A stretch of 64,000 bases of DNA from DASUPK01 sp963728875 (GTDB lineage Bacteria; Actinomycetota; Thermoleophilia; Solirubrobacterales; 70-9). Both the position numbers and the translations under genes were made by a program. The stretch covers positions 186,001-250,000 of the forward strand of contig CAVSLJ010000001.1 of NCBI GenBank assembly GCA_963728875.1, written 5' to 3'. The notes beneath the pieces were generated by a model. That model was not told the DNA's origin and did no database searches. It saw nothing but the letters and a program-made list of their open reading frames with translations. Every line of letters begins with the position of its first letter. Within the stretch, counting starts at the first letter, position 1. Positions 57,855 through 64,000 of this stretch are shown piece after piece.

Positions 57855-59243
57855 ATGAGCCCAAAACTGGTGAGCGGGAACAACCGTTCGGGGCAGTACG
57901 CTGCAGCAGCCGTGACTCAGGCACCGGTTGAGACACAGCGCCTCCGCGCTGTCGAGGACGCGTTTGCCACGCTCCCCGAGCGCTACCTCGGAGCCGATCC
58001 GGGCTTCGAAGCGAGCTACCGCATCGAGCTCGACGATCTCGGGCTGAGCTGGGCCGTCGAGATGAACGAGCTGGCCTGCGAGGTCAGCGCGTCGCCCAAG
58101 AGCGATCCGGACGTGGTCATCGGGACCGATGCCGCGACCTGGCTCGAGCTCCGCGAGGGCCGGCTTTCGGGTTTGGACGCCTTCCGCTCCCGCCGCCTGT
58201 GGGCGCGCGGCAACCTCGACCTCGCCGTCGCCTTCGAGGGCTTCTTCAGGCTCCCCAACGGCAGGCCGCCGCTGCTCCGCATCCACGAGGTGCAGGCCGG
58301 CAAGGCCCGAATCTCGACCCTCACCGCCGGCGACGGGATCGAGACCGTGATCCTGATCCACGGGCTCGGCAGCAACAAGACGAGCTTCTTCGAGACGATT
58401 TCGGCGCTGACACCGGAGTACACGGTTCACGCGATCGACCTGCCCGGGTTCGGCTCCTCCTCGAAGCCGCTGCGGGCGCCCTACGACGCCGCCTGGTTCT
58501 CGCGGGCGGTGACTCGGTTCATGGACGCGCAGGGGATCGGCCGCGCGCACATCGTGGGCAACTCGCTCGGCGGCCGGGTCGCGATCGAGGTAGGCCTCCG
58601 CGAGCCGGATCGCGTGCGCAGCCTGAGCCTGCTCTGCCCGTCGATGGCCTGGCGCAGGCGCCGCCACTTCGTGCCCCTGGTGAGGATGCTGCGTCCCGAG
58701 CTCGCCGCCATTCCGCACACCTTCGGCGACGTCATCGTCCGCCAGCAGTTCTGGAGCATGTTCTCGCGGCCCGAGCGCATCCACCCCTCGGCCGCCGACG
58801 TGGCGGTGGAGGAGTTCTTGCGCACCTATCGCTCGGTGAACGCCCGCGTCGCCTTCCATGCCTCCGCGCGCCACATCTACCTGGAGGAGCCCAAGGGGCC
58901 GAAGGGGTTCTACACCCGCCTGCGGGAGCTCGAGCCGCCCTCCCTGTTCGTCTGGGGAGAAGAGGACCCCCTGGTCCCGCTGGCCTTCTCGCGATACGTC
59001 CGCGACGCGGTGCCCGACGCGAAGCAGGTCGTCCTCGAGCAGTGCGGCCACGTCCCGCAGGTGGAGCACCCGGTCGACGCCAACGCGCTCGTGCACGACT
59101 TCATCGGGCGCGCCCAGGCCTCCGCCGCGGAGCGCGCGGCGAAGCGGCTCGGCAGGGCCGCGCGGCGGCTGCAGGTGCGGATCAACGCCGGCAACGGGAA
59201 CGGCAACGGCAAGAGCTCCGAACTGAGCGCCGGCGCGGCCTAG
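57855..59243 (+). CDS. SCP2-alpha/beta-hydrolase fusion
   Basis: This protein of about 462 aa has an N-terminal SCP-2 sterol-carrier-type domain (about 25-135; ADPGFEASYRIELDDLGLSWAVEMNELACEVSA, FRSRRLWARGNLDLAVAFEGFF) fused to an alpha/beta hydrolase (about 155-420) with ILIHGLGSNKTSF, the nucleophile elbow GNSLGGRVA, LFVWGEEDPLVP and the catalytic His in CGHVPQVEHP. The C-terminus is basic, then Gly/Asn-rich. ATG 57855 or GTG 57912 may start it. It likely acts on a lipid ester bound by the SCP2 part. Confidence 0.82.
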   Translation: MSPKLVSGNNRSGQYAAAAVTQAPVETQRLRAVEDAFATLPERYLGADPGFEASYRIELDDLGLSWAVEMNELACEVSASPKSDPDVVIGTDAATWLELREGRLSGLDAFRSRRLWARGNLDLAVAFEGFFRLPNGRPPLLRIHEVQAGKARISTLTAGDGIETVILIHGLGSNKTSFFETISALTPEYTVHAIDLPGFGSSSKPLRAPYDAAWFSRAVTRFMDAQGIGRAHIVGNSLGGRVAIEVGLREPDRVRSLSLLCPSMAWRRRRHFVPLVRMLRPELAAIPHTFGDVIVRQQFWSMFSRPERIHPSAADVAVEEFLRTYRSVNARVAFHASARHIYLEEPKGPKGFYTRLRELEPPSLFVWGEEDPLVPLAFSRYVRDAVPDAKQVVLEQCGHVPQVEHPVDANALVHDFIGRAQASAAERAAKRLGRAARRLQVRINAGNGNGNGKSSELSAGAA

Positions 59244-59255
59244 AATCCGGGGGCC

Positions 59256-60191
59256 ATGGCGGAGAGCGGTACAGGCACCGCCTCTCAGGCTGAGGAGAGG
59301 CGAAGCCAGAACGGATCGGATCCGCGCGGGGCGCGCGCGGGCGGTTTCGGGCGTCCGTCGCTCGTGCGCCGCCTCTTCGACGAGATTCAGGACCGGCTGA
59401 CCGCCGATCTCGACGATCGCGACCCCGATTTCATCCGCGAGAACCTCTCGCTCTCCTGGCTGATCGCGAGCATCTGGTTCCGGGGCGAGGTCCGCGGGAT
59501 GGAGAAGATCCCCGAGCGTGGACCCGTCCTGCTCGTCGGAAATCACTCGGGCGGCACGATCACTCCCGACACGATCGTCTTCACCCTCGCCTTCAACACC
59601 TACTTCGGCGTCGAGCGGCCCTTCTACCAGCTGGCCCACAACCTGGTCCTGACCTCGCCGGTGGGGCCGTACCTGCGCCGCTTCGGGACCGTCGCAGCCT
59701 CCCACGAGAACGCCCGCAAGGCCCTCGACGCCGGAGCGGCCGTCCTCGTCTACCCAGGAGGCGACTGGGAGGTGAACCGCCCAACCTGGGAGGGCAACCG
59801 AATCGACTTCGCGGGGCGGCGCGGCTTCGTCAAGCTCGCGCTCGATGCCGGCGTGCCGATCGTCCCGGTGGTCTCTGTAGGTGGGCAGGAGACGGCGATC
59901 TTCCTCACCCATGGCGAGCGCCTCGCCAAGCTCCTGCGGCTGGACAAGCTGCTTCGCCTGAAGACGTTGCCGGTCAACCTCTCGCTGCCCTGGATCGTCA
60001 ACGTCGGCGACTTCCTCGGGCATCTGCCCCTGCCCGCCAAGATCACGGTGCAGGTGATGGATCCGATCGACCCGCGCGAGCGCTACGGCCCCGAGCCGGA
60101 TCGCGAGGCCATCTACGAGGACATCACCTCTCTCATGCAGGACCAGCTCACCGAGATGTCCGCCGAGCGCAGGCTGCCGATCGTCGGGTGA
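59256..60191 (+). CDS. Lysophospholipid acyltransferase family protein
   Basis: This protein of 311 aa has a PlsC-like acyltransferase domain (about 95-260) with a variant motif VGNHSGGTITPD, where His and Asp are six residues apart, and the second motif AVLVYPGGDWEVNRPTWE. An N-terminal disordered stretch (1-30) precedes. It probably esterifies a lyso-lipid or other hydroxy lipid. TAGAAT ends 9 nt before the ATG, possibly leaderless. It lies between the SCP2-hydrolase and an SRPBCC gene, all plus strand. Confidence 0.82.
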   Translation: MAESGTGTASQAEERRSQNGSDPRGARAGGFGRPSLVRRLFDEIQDRLTADLDDRDPDFIRENLSLSWLIASIWFRGEVRGMEKIPERGPVLLVGNHSGGTITPDTIVFTLAFNTYFGVERPFYQLAHNLVLTSPVGPYLRRFGTVAASHENARKALDAGAAVLVYPGGDWEVNRPTWEGNRIDFAGRRGFVKLALDAGVPIVPVVSVGGQETAIFLTHGERLAKLLRLDKLLRLKTLPVNLSLPWIVNVGDFLGHLPLPAKITVQVMDPIDPRERYGPEPDREAIYEDITSLMQDQLTEMSAERRLPIVG

Positions 60192-60198
60192 CCGGCCA

Positions 60199-60660
60199 AT
60201 GAGGATCGAGCAGAAGGTCACGGTCGACGCCCCGCGGCACCTCGTCTGGGAGTACGTCACCGAGCCCGCGAACTATCCGGTCTTCATCGAGGGCCTGACG
60301 CGCTGGGAGATCGCCGGGGAGCTCCACAAGGGCCTGGGAGCCCGGTACCGGATGCTCCTCCGCGTCGGCGCCGCGGACGTCGGCGGCCTGATCGAGATCG
60401 TCGAGTGGCAGCCCGAGGGCGACATGGCCTGGAGCTCGGTGACCGGCGTCGACCAGCGGGGACGCTGGCGGCTCCGGGAGCTCGGTGACGGCCGTACCCG
60501 GGTGACATTCCGGTTCGCCTACGGTGTCGCCGGGGGCGGGCTGGCCGGGTTGATCGCCGAACGAGTCGCCGCGCCGCCACTGAATCGGCGCTTCCGGCAG
60601 TCCCTGCTCAACCTGAAGCGGACCGTCGAGGCACAGGTGCACTCGGCGCCGGTCGGCTAG
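60199..60660 (+). CDS. SRPBCC-family protein
   Basis: This START-like lipid-binding protein of 153 aa has the pattern IEQKVTVDAPRHLVWEYVTEPANYPVFIEGLTRWEI (residues 2-38), WQPEGDMAWSSVTGVDQRGRWRLRELGDGRTRVTFRFAYGV and a C-terminal helix PLNRRFRQSLLNLKRTVE. It is the last gene of a three-gene lipid block and shares CTAG with the convergent coiled-coil gene. Confidence 0.8.
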   Translation: MRIEQKVTVDAPRHLVWEYVTEPANYPVFIEGLTRWEIAGELHKGLGARYRMLLRVGAADVGGLIEIVEWQPEGDMAWSSVTGVDQRGRWRLRELGDGRTRVTFRFAYGVAGGGLAGLIAERVAAPPLNRRFRQSLLNLKRTVEAQVHSAPVG

Positions 60661-61826
60661 AAGGTGCGCAGCCGGCGACCGCCGACATAGCGGGTGCCGG
60701 CTGGCTCACTCGGCGGCGTGCCATCAGGCATGCGCTGACGTGGCGGCTCGCTCGATTCCGCATCTGAGTCCTCGGGCTCGTCCGGGACGGCACCGGTGAG
60801 TGCCTCGTTCCGAGCCAGCTCCACCTTCTCCTGCACCTGCTGCTCGGCCCGGCGCCGAGCGGCCTCGACCCGCTCGTCCGCCTCGCGCTGAAGCTTCACC
60901 GCCTCCTGGCTCAGCGTCGCCTCGGCCTCGGCCCGGGCGCGCGCCTCCGCTTCCCGCGCCACCCGGTCGGCGAGCCTGCGAACCCTGTCCTCGGACTCGC
61001 GGCGCGCCTCGTCGGCCGCCTCTCGGACCCTCCGGTCCATCTCTCGCCTGAGCCGGTCGGCCTCGGCCTTCTCGCCCTCAGCGGCCGCCTCGGAGCGCTC
61101 CTCGGCCGCGATCGCCCTCTGCTCCGCCTCGTTGAGCCGGCGCTTCAGATCGCTGAGGCGCCCCTCGGCCTCCTCCGCGCGCTCGAGCGCCTCCTTCGCG
61201 CCGTTCTCGGCGCGCTCGCGCGCCTCGTTGATCGCGTCCTCGGCGCGCTCGCGAGCCTCCCGCTCGAGCCGCTCGATCGCCTCCTCCGCGCGTTGGCGGG
61301 AGCTCTCTCGCTCCCTCTCCGCGTCGACCGCGCGGGCCTCGGCCTGCTTGGTGGTCTCCTCGAGCTTGGCGAGCATGTCCTTGGACTTCTGCTGGGCGGC
61401 AGTCGCATGGGCCTGCAGCTCCGCCGTCCGGTGCTCCGCCTCCTGGGCCCGCTTCTGCGCGTCGGCCACCGAGCTCTCGAGCGCCGTCGCTCGGCGCTCG
61501 GCCTCTCGGGCGGCCTCCCCGGCCCTCCTGATTGCCTCGCGCGCCTTGGCGGTCGTGCGCGCCTCGATCTTCTTCGCGTGCTCGATCGCCTGCTGAGCCT
61601 GCGCCCTGGCCTCCTCGGCCGCGGCCTGGGCGACGATGGCGTCGTTGCGAGCCTGCAGCTCGCGATCGCGAAGCTCCTTGATCAGCTCCGAGGCCTTGGA
61701 GCGGAAGCGGTCCGTCGCCGCGCGAGCGTGGTCGATCTCCGCTCGGATCTCGTCGGCGGCCACCGGGAGCGGGACCTCACCCCCCTTCGCATCGCCGATC
61801 GGCTCCAGGCTCTCGGTGTCGGACAA
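60657..61826 (-). CDS. Long coiled-coil protein
   Basis: This protein of 389 aa is almost wholly alpha-helical coiled coil (about 25-340), with Glu/Ala/Arg-rich heptads, for example RAEEAIERLEREARERAEDAINEARERAE. The C-terminal 50 residues are acidic then basic and end YVGGRRLRTF. There are no membrane or enzyme motifs. It may be a cytoskeletal or DivIVA/filament-like scaffold, which is inference from composition only. It lies downstream of the acyl-CoA synthetase. Confidence 0.65.
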   Translation of the reverse strand: MSDTESLEPIGDAKGGEVPLPVAADEIRAEIDHARAATDRFRSKASELIKELRDRELQARNDAIVAQAAAEEARAQAQQAIEHAKKIEARTTAKAREAIRRAGEAAREAERRATALESSVADAQKRAQEAEHRTAELQAHATAAQQKSKDMLAKLEETTKQAEARAVDAERERESSRQRAEEAIERLEREARERAEDAINEARERAENGAKEALERAEEAEGRLSDLKRRLNEAEQRAIAAEERSEAAAEGEKAEADRLRREMDRRVREAADEARRESEDRVRRLADRVAREAEARARAEAEATLSQEAVKLQREADERVEAARRRAEQQVQEKVELARNEALTGAVPDEPEDSDAESSEPPRQRMPDGTPPSEPAGTRYVGGRRLRTF

Positions 61827-61848
61827 GCTGGGAGTCCTCCTAGTCGAC

Positions 61849-63513
61849 TCAGTCGGCGGGCTGGTATTCGCCCAGCTCGCGCTTCAGGACCTTACCCGTC
61901 GCATTACGCGGAAGTTCGTCAACGAACACGATCTCCCGCGGCACCTTGTAGCGGGCCAGGTTCGCCTTGACATGGTCCTTCAACTGGTCCTCGCTGACGT
62001 CGGCCCCGTTCTCCCTGACGACGAACGCGCGGAGGCGCTGCCCGAACTGCTCGTCGTCGACGCCGATCGCGGCGGCCTCTGAAACCGCCTCGTGGTCCGA
62101 GAGCAGGTCCTCGACCTCGCGAGGGAAGACGTTTTCGCCGCCCGAGACGATCATCTCGTCGTCCCGCCCGTCGATGAAGAGCCGGCCGCCCTCGTCGAAG
62201 TGCCCGACGTCGCCGGAGGAGAGCAGGTCGCCGAGGTGCTCCTTGCCCCCTCCCCCCGTGTAGCCCTCGAACGCCATCTGGTTGCCGATGAAGATCCGCC
62301 CCGTCTCGCCCTCCGGCACATCGTTGCCGTCCTCGTCGACGATCCGGATCACGGTGCCGCGGGGCGGCCTTCCGGCCGTGCCGGGCGCGGCGCGCATGTC
62401 CTCCGGCGTCGCGATCGTCGCCCAGGCGACCTCGGTCGAGCCGTACAGGTTGTAGAGGTTGTCCCCGAACTCATCCATCCAGTTGGTCGCGAGCTCGCCC
62501 GGGAGGGCTGAGCCGCTCGCCGCGGTCACCTCCAGCGCAGAGAGGTCGTAGCGGCGCTTGACCTCATCGGGCAGGGCGAGGATGCGCTGCATCATCACGG
62601 GGACCACCGCGAGGACCCTGGCGCGATGCTCGGCCGTCGCCCGCAGCGTGTCCTCCGGGTCGAACTTCGGCCGCAGGACCATCGTCGCGGCCGTGGGCAG
62701 GCTGAGCATGAAGTGCAGGAAGCCCCATGAGTGGAAGAGCGGCGCTGCGATCATCGCCGTTTCGCCATAGCGACGGGGGATCTTGGAGAAGAGGGCGGCG
62801 AGCGCGCTCAGGCCCTCCGGCTCGCTGCGCTGCGCGCCCTTCGGCGTGCCGGTCGTCCCCGAGGTGAGGATGATGTAGCGGCCATGCTCGGATGGCGGGT
62901 CGAGGTCCTCGCCGTGAGAGCCGGAGATCAGCTTCTCGACGGTGGTCTCGTCCGTGCCCTCCTTCTCCTCCCACGCCACGAACCGGCGCACGCCCCTGGT
63001 CTCCCCGGAGAGCAGATCGGTGAACTCCTGGTCGTAGATCAGGGCCGACGGCTTCTCCCGCTCCATCACGTCGGCGAGCTGCGGCCCCGCGAAGGCGGTG
63101 TTGAGATACAGCGCGACCGCCCCGAGCTTCGCGCACGCCATCGTCGCCTCGATGAAGTACCGGTGGTTGCGGCACATGATCGCGACCCCATCGCCCTCCT
63201 CGACGCCCTCGTCGCGAAGAGCCCGCGCCAGGGCGTTCGAGCGGCGATGGGTCCGCTCCCAGGTCAGGCTTCCGGCCTCGTCGATGATCGCGACGCCATC
63301 CGGGACGGTGATCGCATTGGCCGCCGAGCCGAGCGCCGGCGAGGCACCCAGGCGCACGTAGCGCTCGACGACCCTGCCGAGCTTGTCCGGGCGCATCGGG
63401 CGGATCAGGCCGGCCTCGTTGAACGTCCGCAGTTCGAAGGCAGCGTCGCCCAATGCCGCCGGCAGCCGTGAGGCAATGCCGGCGAGACCCTCTCTCAGCC
63501 GGTCTTGCGCCAT
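61849..63513 (-). CDS. Acyl-CoA synthetase (AMP-binding)
   Basis: This ANL-superfamily ligase of 554 aa shows the P-loop YIILTSGTTGTPKGAQR (about 210-226), LYGSTEVAWATIATPE (about 355), GRDDEMIVSGGENVFPREVEDLLSDH (about 448-473) and the catalytic Lys in NATGKVLKRELGEY near the end. Chain length of the acid is unclear. A 21-nt repeat lies 28 nt upstream, and a TAAGCT box ends 7 nt before the ATG at 63513. Confidence 0.9.
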   Translation of the reverse strand: MAQDRLREGLAGIASRLPAALGDAAFELRTFNEAGLIRPMRPDKLGRVVERYVRLGASPALGSAANAITVPDGVAIIDEAGSLTWERTHRRSNALARALRDEGVEEGDGVAIMCRNHRYFIEATMACAKLGAVALYLNTAFAGPQLADVMEREKPSALIYDQEFTDLLSGETRGVRRFVAWEEKEGTDETTVEKLISGSHGEDLDPPSEHGRYIILTSGTTGTPKGAQRSEPEGLSALAALFSKIPRRYGETAMIAAPLFHSWGFLHFMLSLPTAATMVLRPKFDPEDTLRATAEHRARVLAVVPVMMQRILALPDEVKRRYDLSALEVTAASGSALPGELATNWMDEFGDNLYNLYGSTEVAWATIATPEDMRAAPGTAGRPPRGTVIRIVDEDGNDVPEGETGRIFIGNQMAFEGYTGGGGKEHLGDLLSSGDVGHFDEGGRLFIDGRDDEMIVSGGENVFPREVEDLLSDHEAVSEAAAIGVDDEQFGQRLRAFVVRENGADVSEDQLKDHVKANLARYKVPREIVFVDELPRNATGKVLKRELGEYQPAD

Positions 63514-63541
63514 CCGGCCAAGCTTATTGGGGGTAATGCGA

Positions 63542-63562
63542 GGGCGCGCGACAGCGCGACCC
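63542..63562 (-). repeat. 21-nt inverted-repeat element, copy 1
   Basis: On the minus strand: GGGTCGCGC, then TGT, then CGCGCGCCC, starting 2 nt after the ispF stop and ending 28 nt before the acyl-CoA synthetase start. The arms are identical to copies 2 and 3; downstream TCGCAT is also shared with copy 3. Confidence 0.65.
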
Positions 63563-63564
63563 GT

Positions 63565-64000
63565 TTAGTACGGCTCGTCGCCCGTATCGACCAGGGCGAC
63601 GGCCATGCAGGCGATTCCCTCGCCCCTGCCGATCGCGCCCAGGCCCTCGTTGGTCGAGGCCTTGACGTTCACCGGCGCCGAGAGGACATCCCGCAGCAGC
63701 GAGGAGATCTCGGCCTTGTACGGCGCGAGCTTCGGCTCCTCGCAGATCACGGTCACGTCGACGTTCGCGACCGCGCCCGACATTCGCCCGATCACGATGC
63801 GAAGCAGGTCGACGGAGTTGGCGTCGCGCCAATGCTCGTCATCGTCCGGGAAGAGCTCGCCCAGATCACCGAGCCCGCACGCGCCGAGCAGCGCATCGAT
63901 GACCGCGTGGATGAGGACGTCGGCGTCCGAATGACCCACGAGACCACGGTCGTGCTCGATCTCGACTCCACCGATCACCAGCCGTTCTCCCTCGACGAGG
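63565..64000 (-). CDS. ispF: 2-C-methyl-D-erythritol 2,4-cyclodiphosphate synthase (3' part)
   Basis: IspF forms MEcPP in the MEP isoprenoid pathway. The window holds about 145 residues. The N-terminal metal DxH motif lies beyond the window edge, but LVEGERLVIGGVEIEHDRG follows it directly. GHSDADVLIHAVIDALLGA carries the zinc-site His; GDLGELFPDDDEHW and the C-terminal VKASTNEGLGAIGRGEGIACMAVALV are diagnostic. In actinobacteria ispF often lies next to cysS/rlmB; here an acyl-CoA synthetase block separates them. Confidence 0.92.
   Translation of the reverse strand, partial: LVEGERLVIGGVEIEHDRGLVGHSDADVLIHAVIDALLGACGLGDLGELFPDDDEHWRDANSVDLLRIVIGRMSGAVANVDVTVICEEPKLAPYKAEISSLLRDVLSAPVNVKASTNEGLGAIGRGEGIACMAVALVDTGDEPY

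Noticed and set aside
56451..60260. A 1269-codon open frame on the minus strand running through cysS and far upstream
   Set aside because: Only the part up to 57800 is CysS; the rest is antisense to the SCP2-hydrolase and acyltransferase genes and has no protein-like features. High GC keeps such frames open.
1..64000. CRISPR arrays, insertion sequences, prophage and defence systems
   Set aside because: No regularly spaced direct repeats, transposase motifs, integrase genes or nuclease/effector clusters were seen on either strand.

Overview
The window is about 70% GC or higher and very densely coded. It contains a group 1h (actinobacterial-type) [NiFe]-hydrogenase with its maturation genes, F420-type oxidoreductase and acyl-CoA chemistry, RskA-type anti-sigma regulation, exported proteins with Lys/Arg/Cys-rich tails, and many GTG/TTG starts. 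This points to a high-GC actinobacterium, most likely a soil Thermoleophilia/Solirubrobacterales-type lineage. The lineage is an inference; no rRNA or marker tree is available here.

Region 1 (1-15.86 kb) is a hydrogen-oxidation island. The end of a Fur-family regulator and a nickel/cobalt permease lead in on the + strand. A single long minus-strand operon then runs from a promoter at 15788-15816 through hypC, a second HypC-like gene, hypD, hypE, the hydrogenase small and large subunits, a NifU/four-Cys iron-sulfur protein, three accessory proteins of unknown function, a maturation endopeptidase, hypA, hypB, a double SIS-domain protein and hypF. The cytoplasmic enzyme lacks a Tat signal and has the Asp-ligated proximal cluster typical of high-affinity H2 uptake enzymes, so H2 scavenging is the expected role. 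Three of the maturation/accessory genes (hypF, SIS, hypA), and probably also the DUF6084-type gene, carry a net +1 frameshift. All fall within 7 kb and none were seen elsewhere in the window.

Region 2 (15.86-24.1 kb) holds small enzymes and the aspartate-family amino-acid cluster lysA-hom-thrC-(SnoaL)-(SHOCT)-thrB, ending in a membrane protein made of an uninterrupted Ser-x-x triplet repeat. Region 3 (24.1-38.6 kb) holds envelope proteins (two paralogous low-complexity membrane proteins, an M23 endopeptidase with coiled coil, a CW-binding-like protein), beta-oxidation genes (acyl-CoA dehydrogenase, thiolase, 3-hydroxyacyl-CoA dehydrogenase), an F420-type LLM oxidoreductase, a DNA glycosylase, an M28 lipoprotein peptidase and a CBS-domain transporter. 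The acyl-CoA dehydrogenase and thiolase genes share a near-identical TGACT-N4-AGTCA operator.

Region 4 (38.6-54 kb) contains a GMC oxidoreductase with a Tat-exported partner, a cobalamin-binding-type protein, a rhomboid protease, two ECF sigma factors with membrane partners, a PlsC-GpsA fusion, tRNA-Thr abutting an alcohol dehydrogenase, and a SigH-like sigma factor with a long leader. Region 5 (54-64 kb) has a MarR/YceI pair with twin operators, an FMN reductase, rlmB-cysS, an SCP2/hydrolase-acyltransferase-SRPBCC lipid block, a coiled-coil protein, an acyl-CoA synthetase and the 3' part of ispF. A 21-nt inverted-repeat element occurs three times, each time 21-28 nt upstream of a start codon. 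No insertion sequences, CRISPR arrays, prophage or rRNA genes were seen, and no gene-free stretch exceeds 300 nt (largest 262 nt at 52709-52970).
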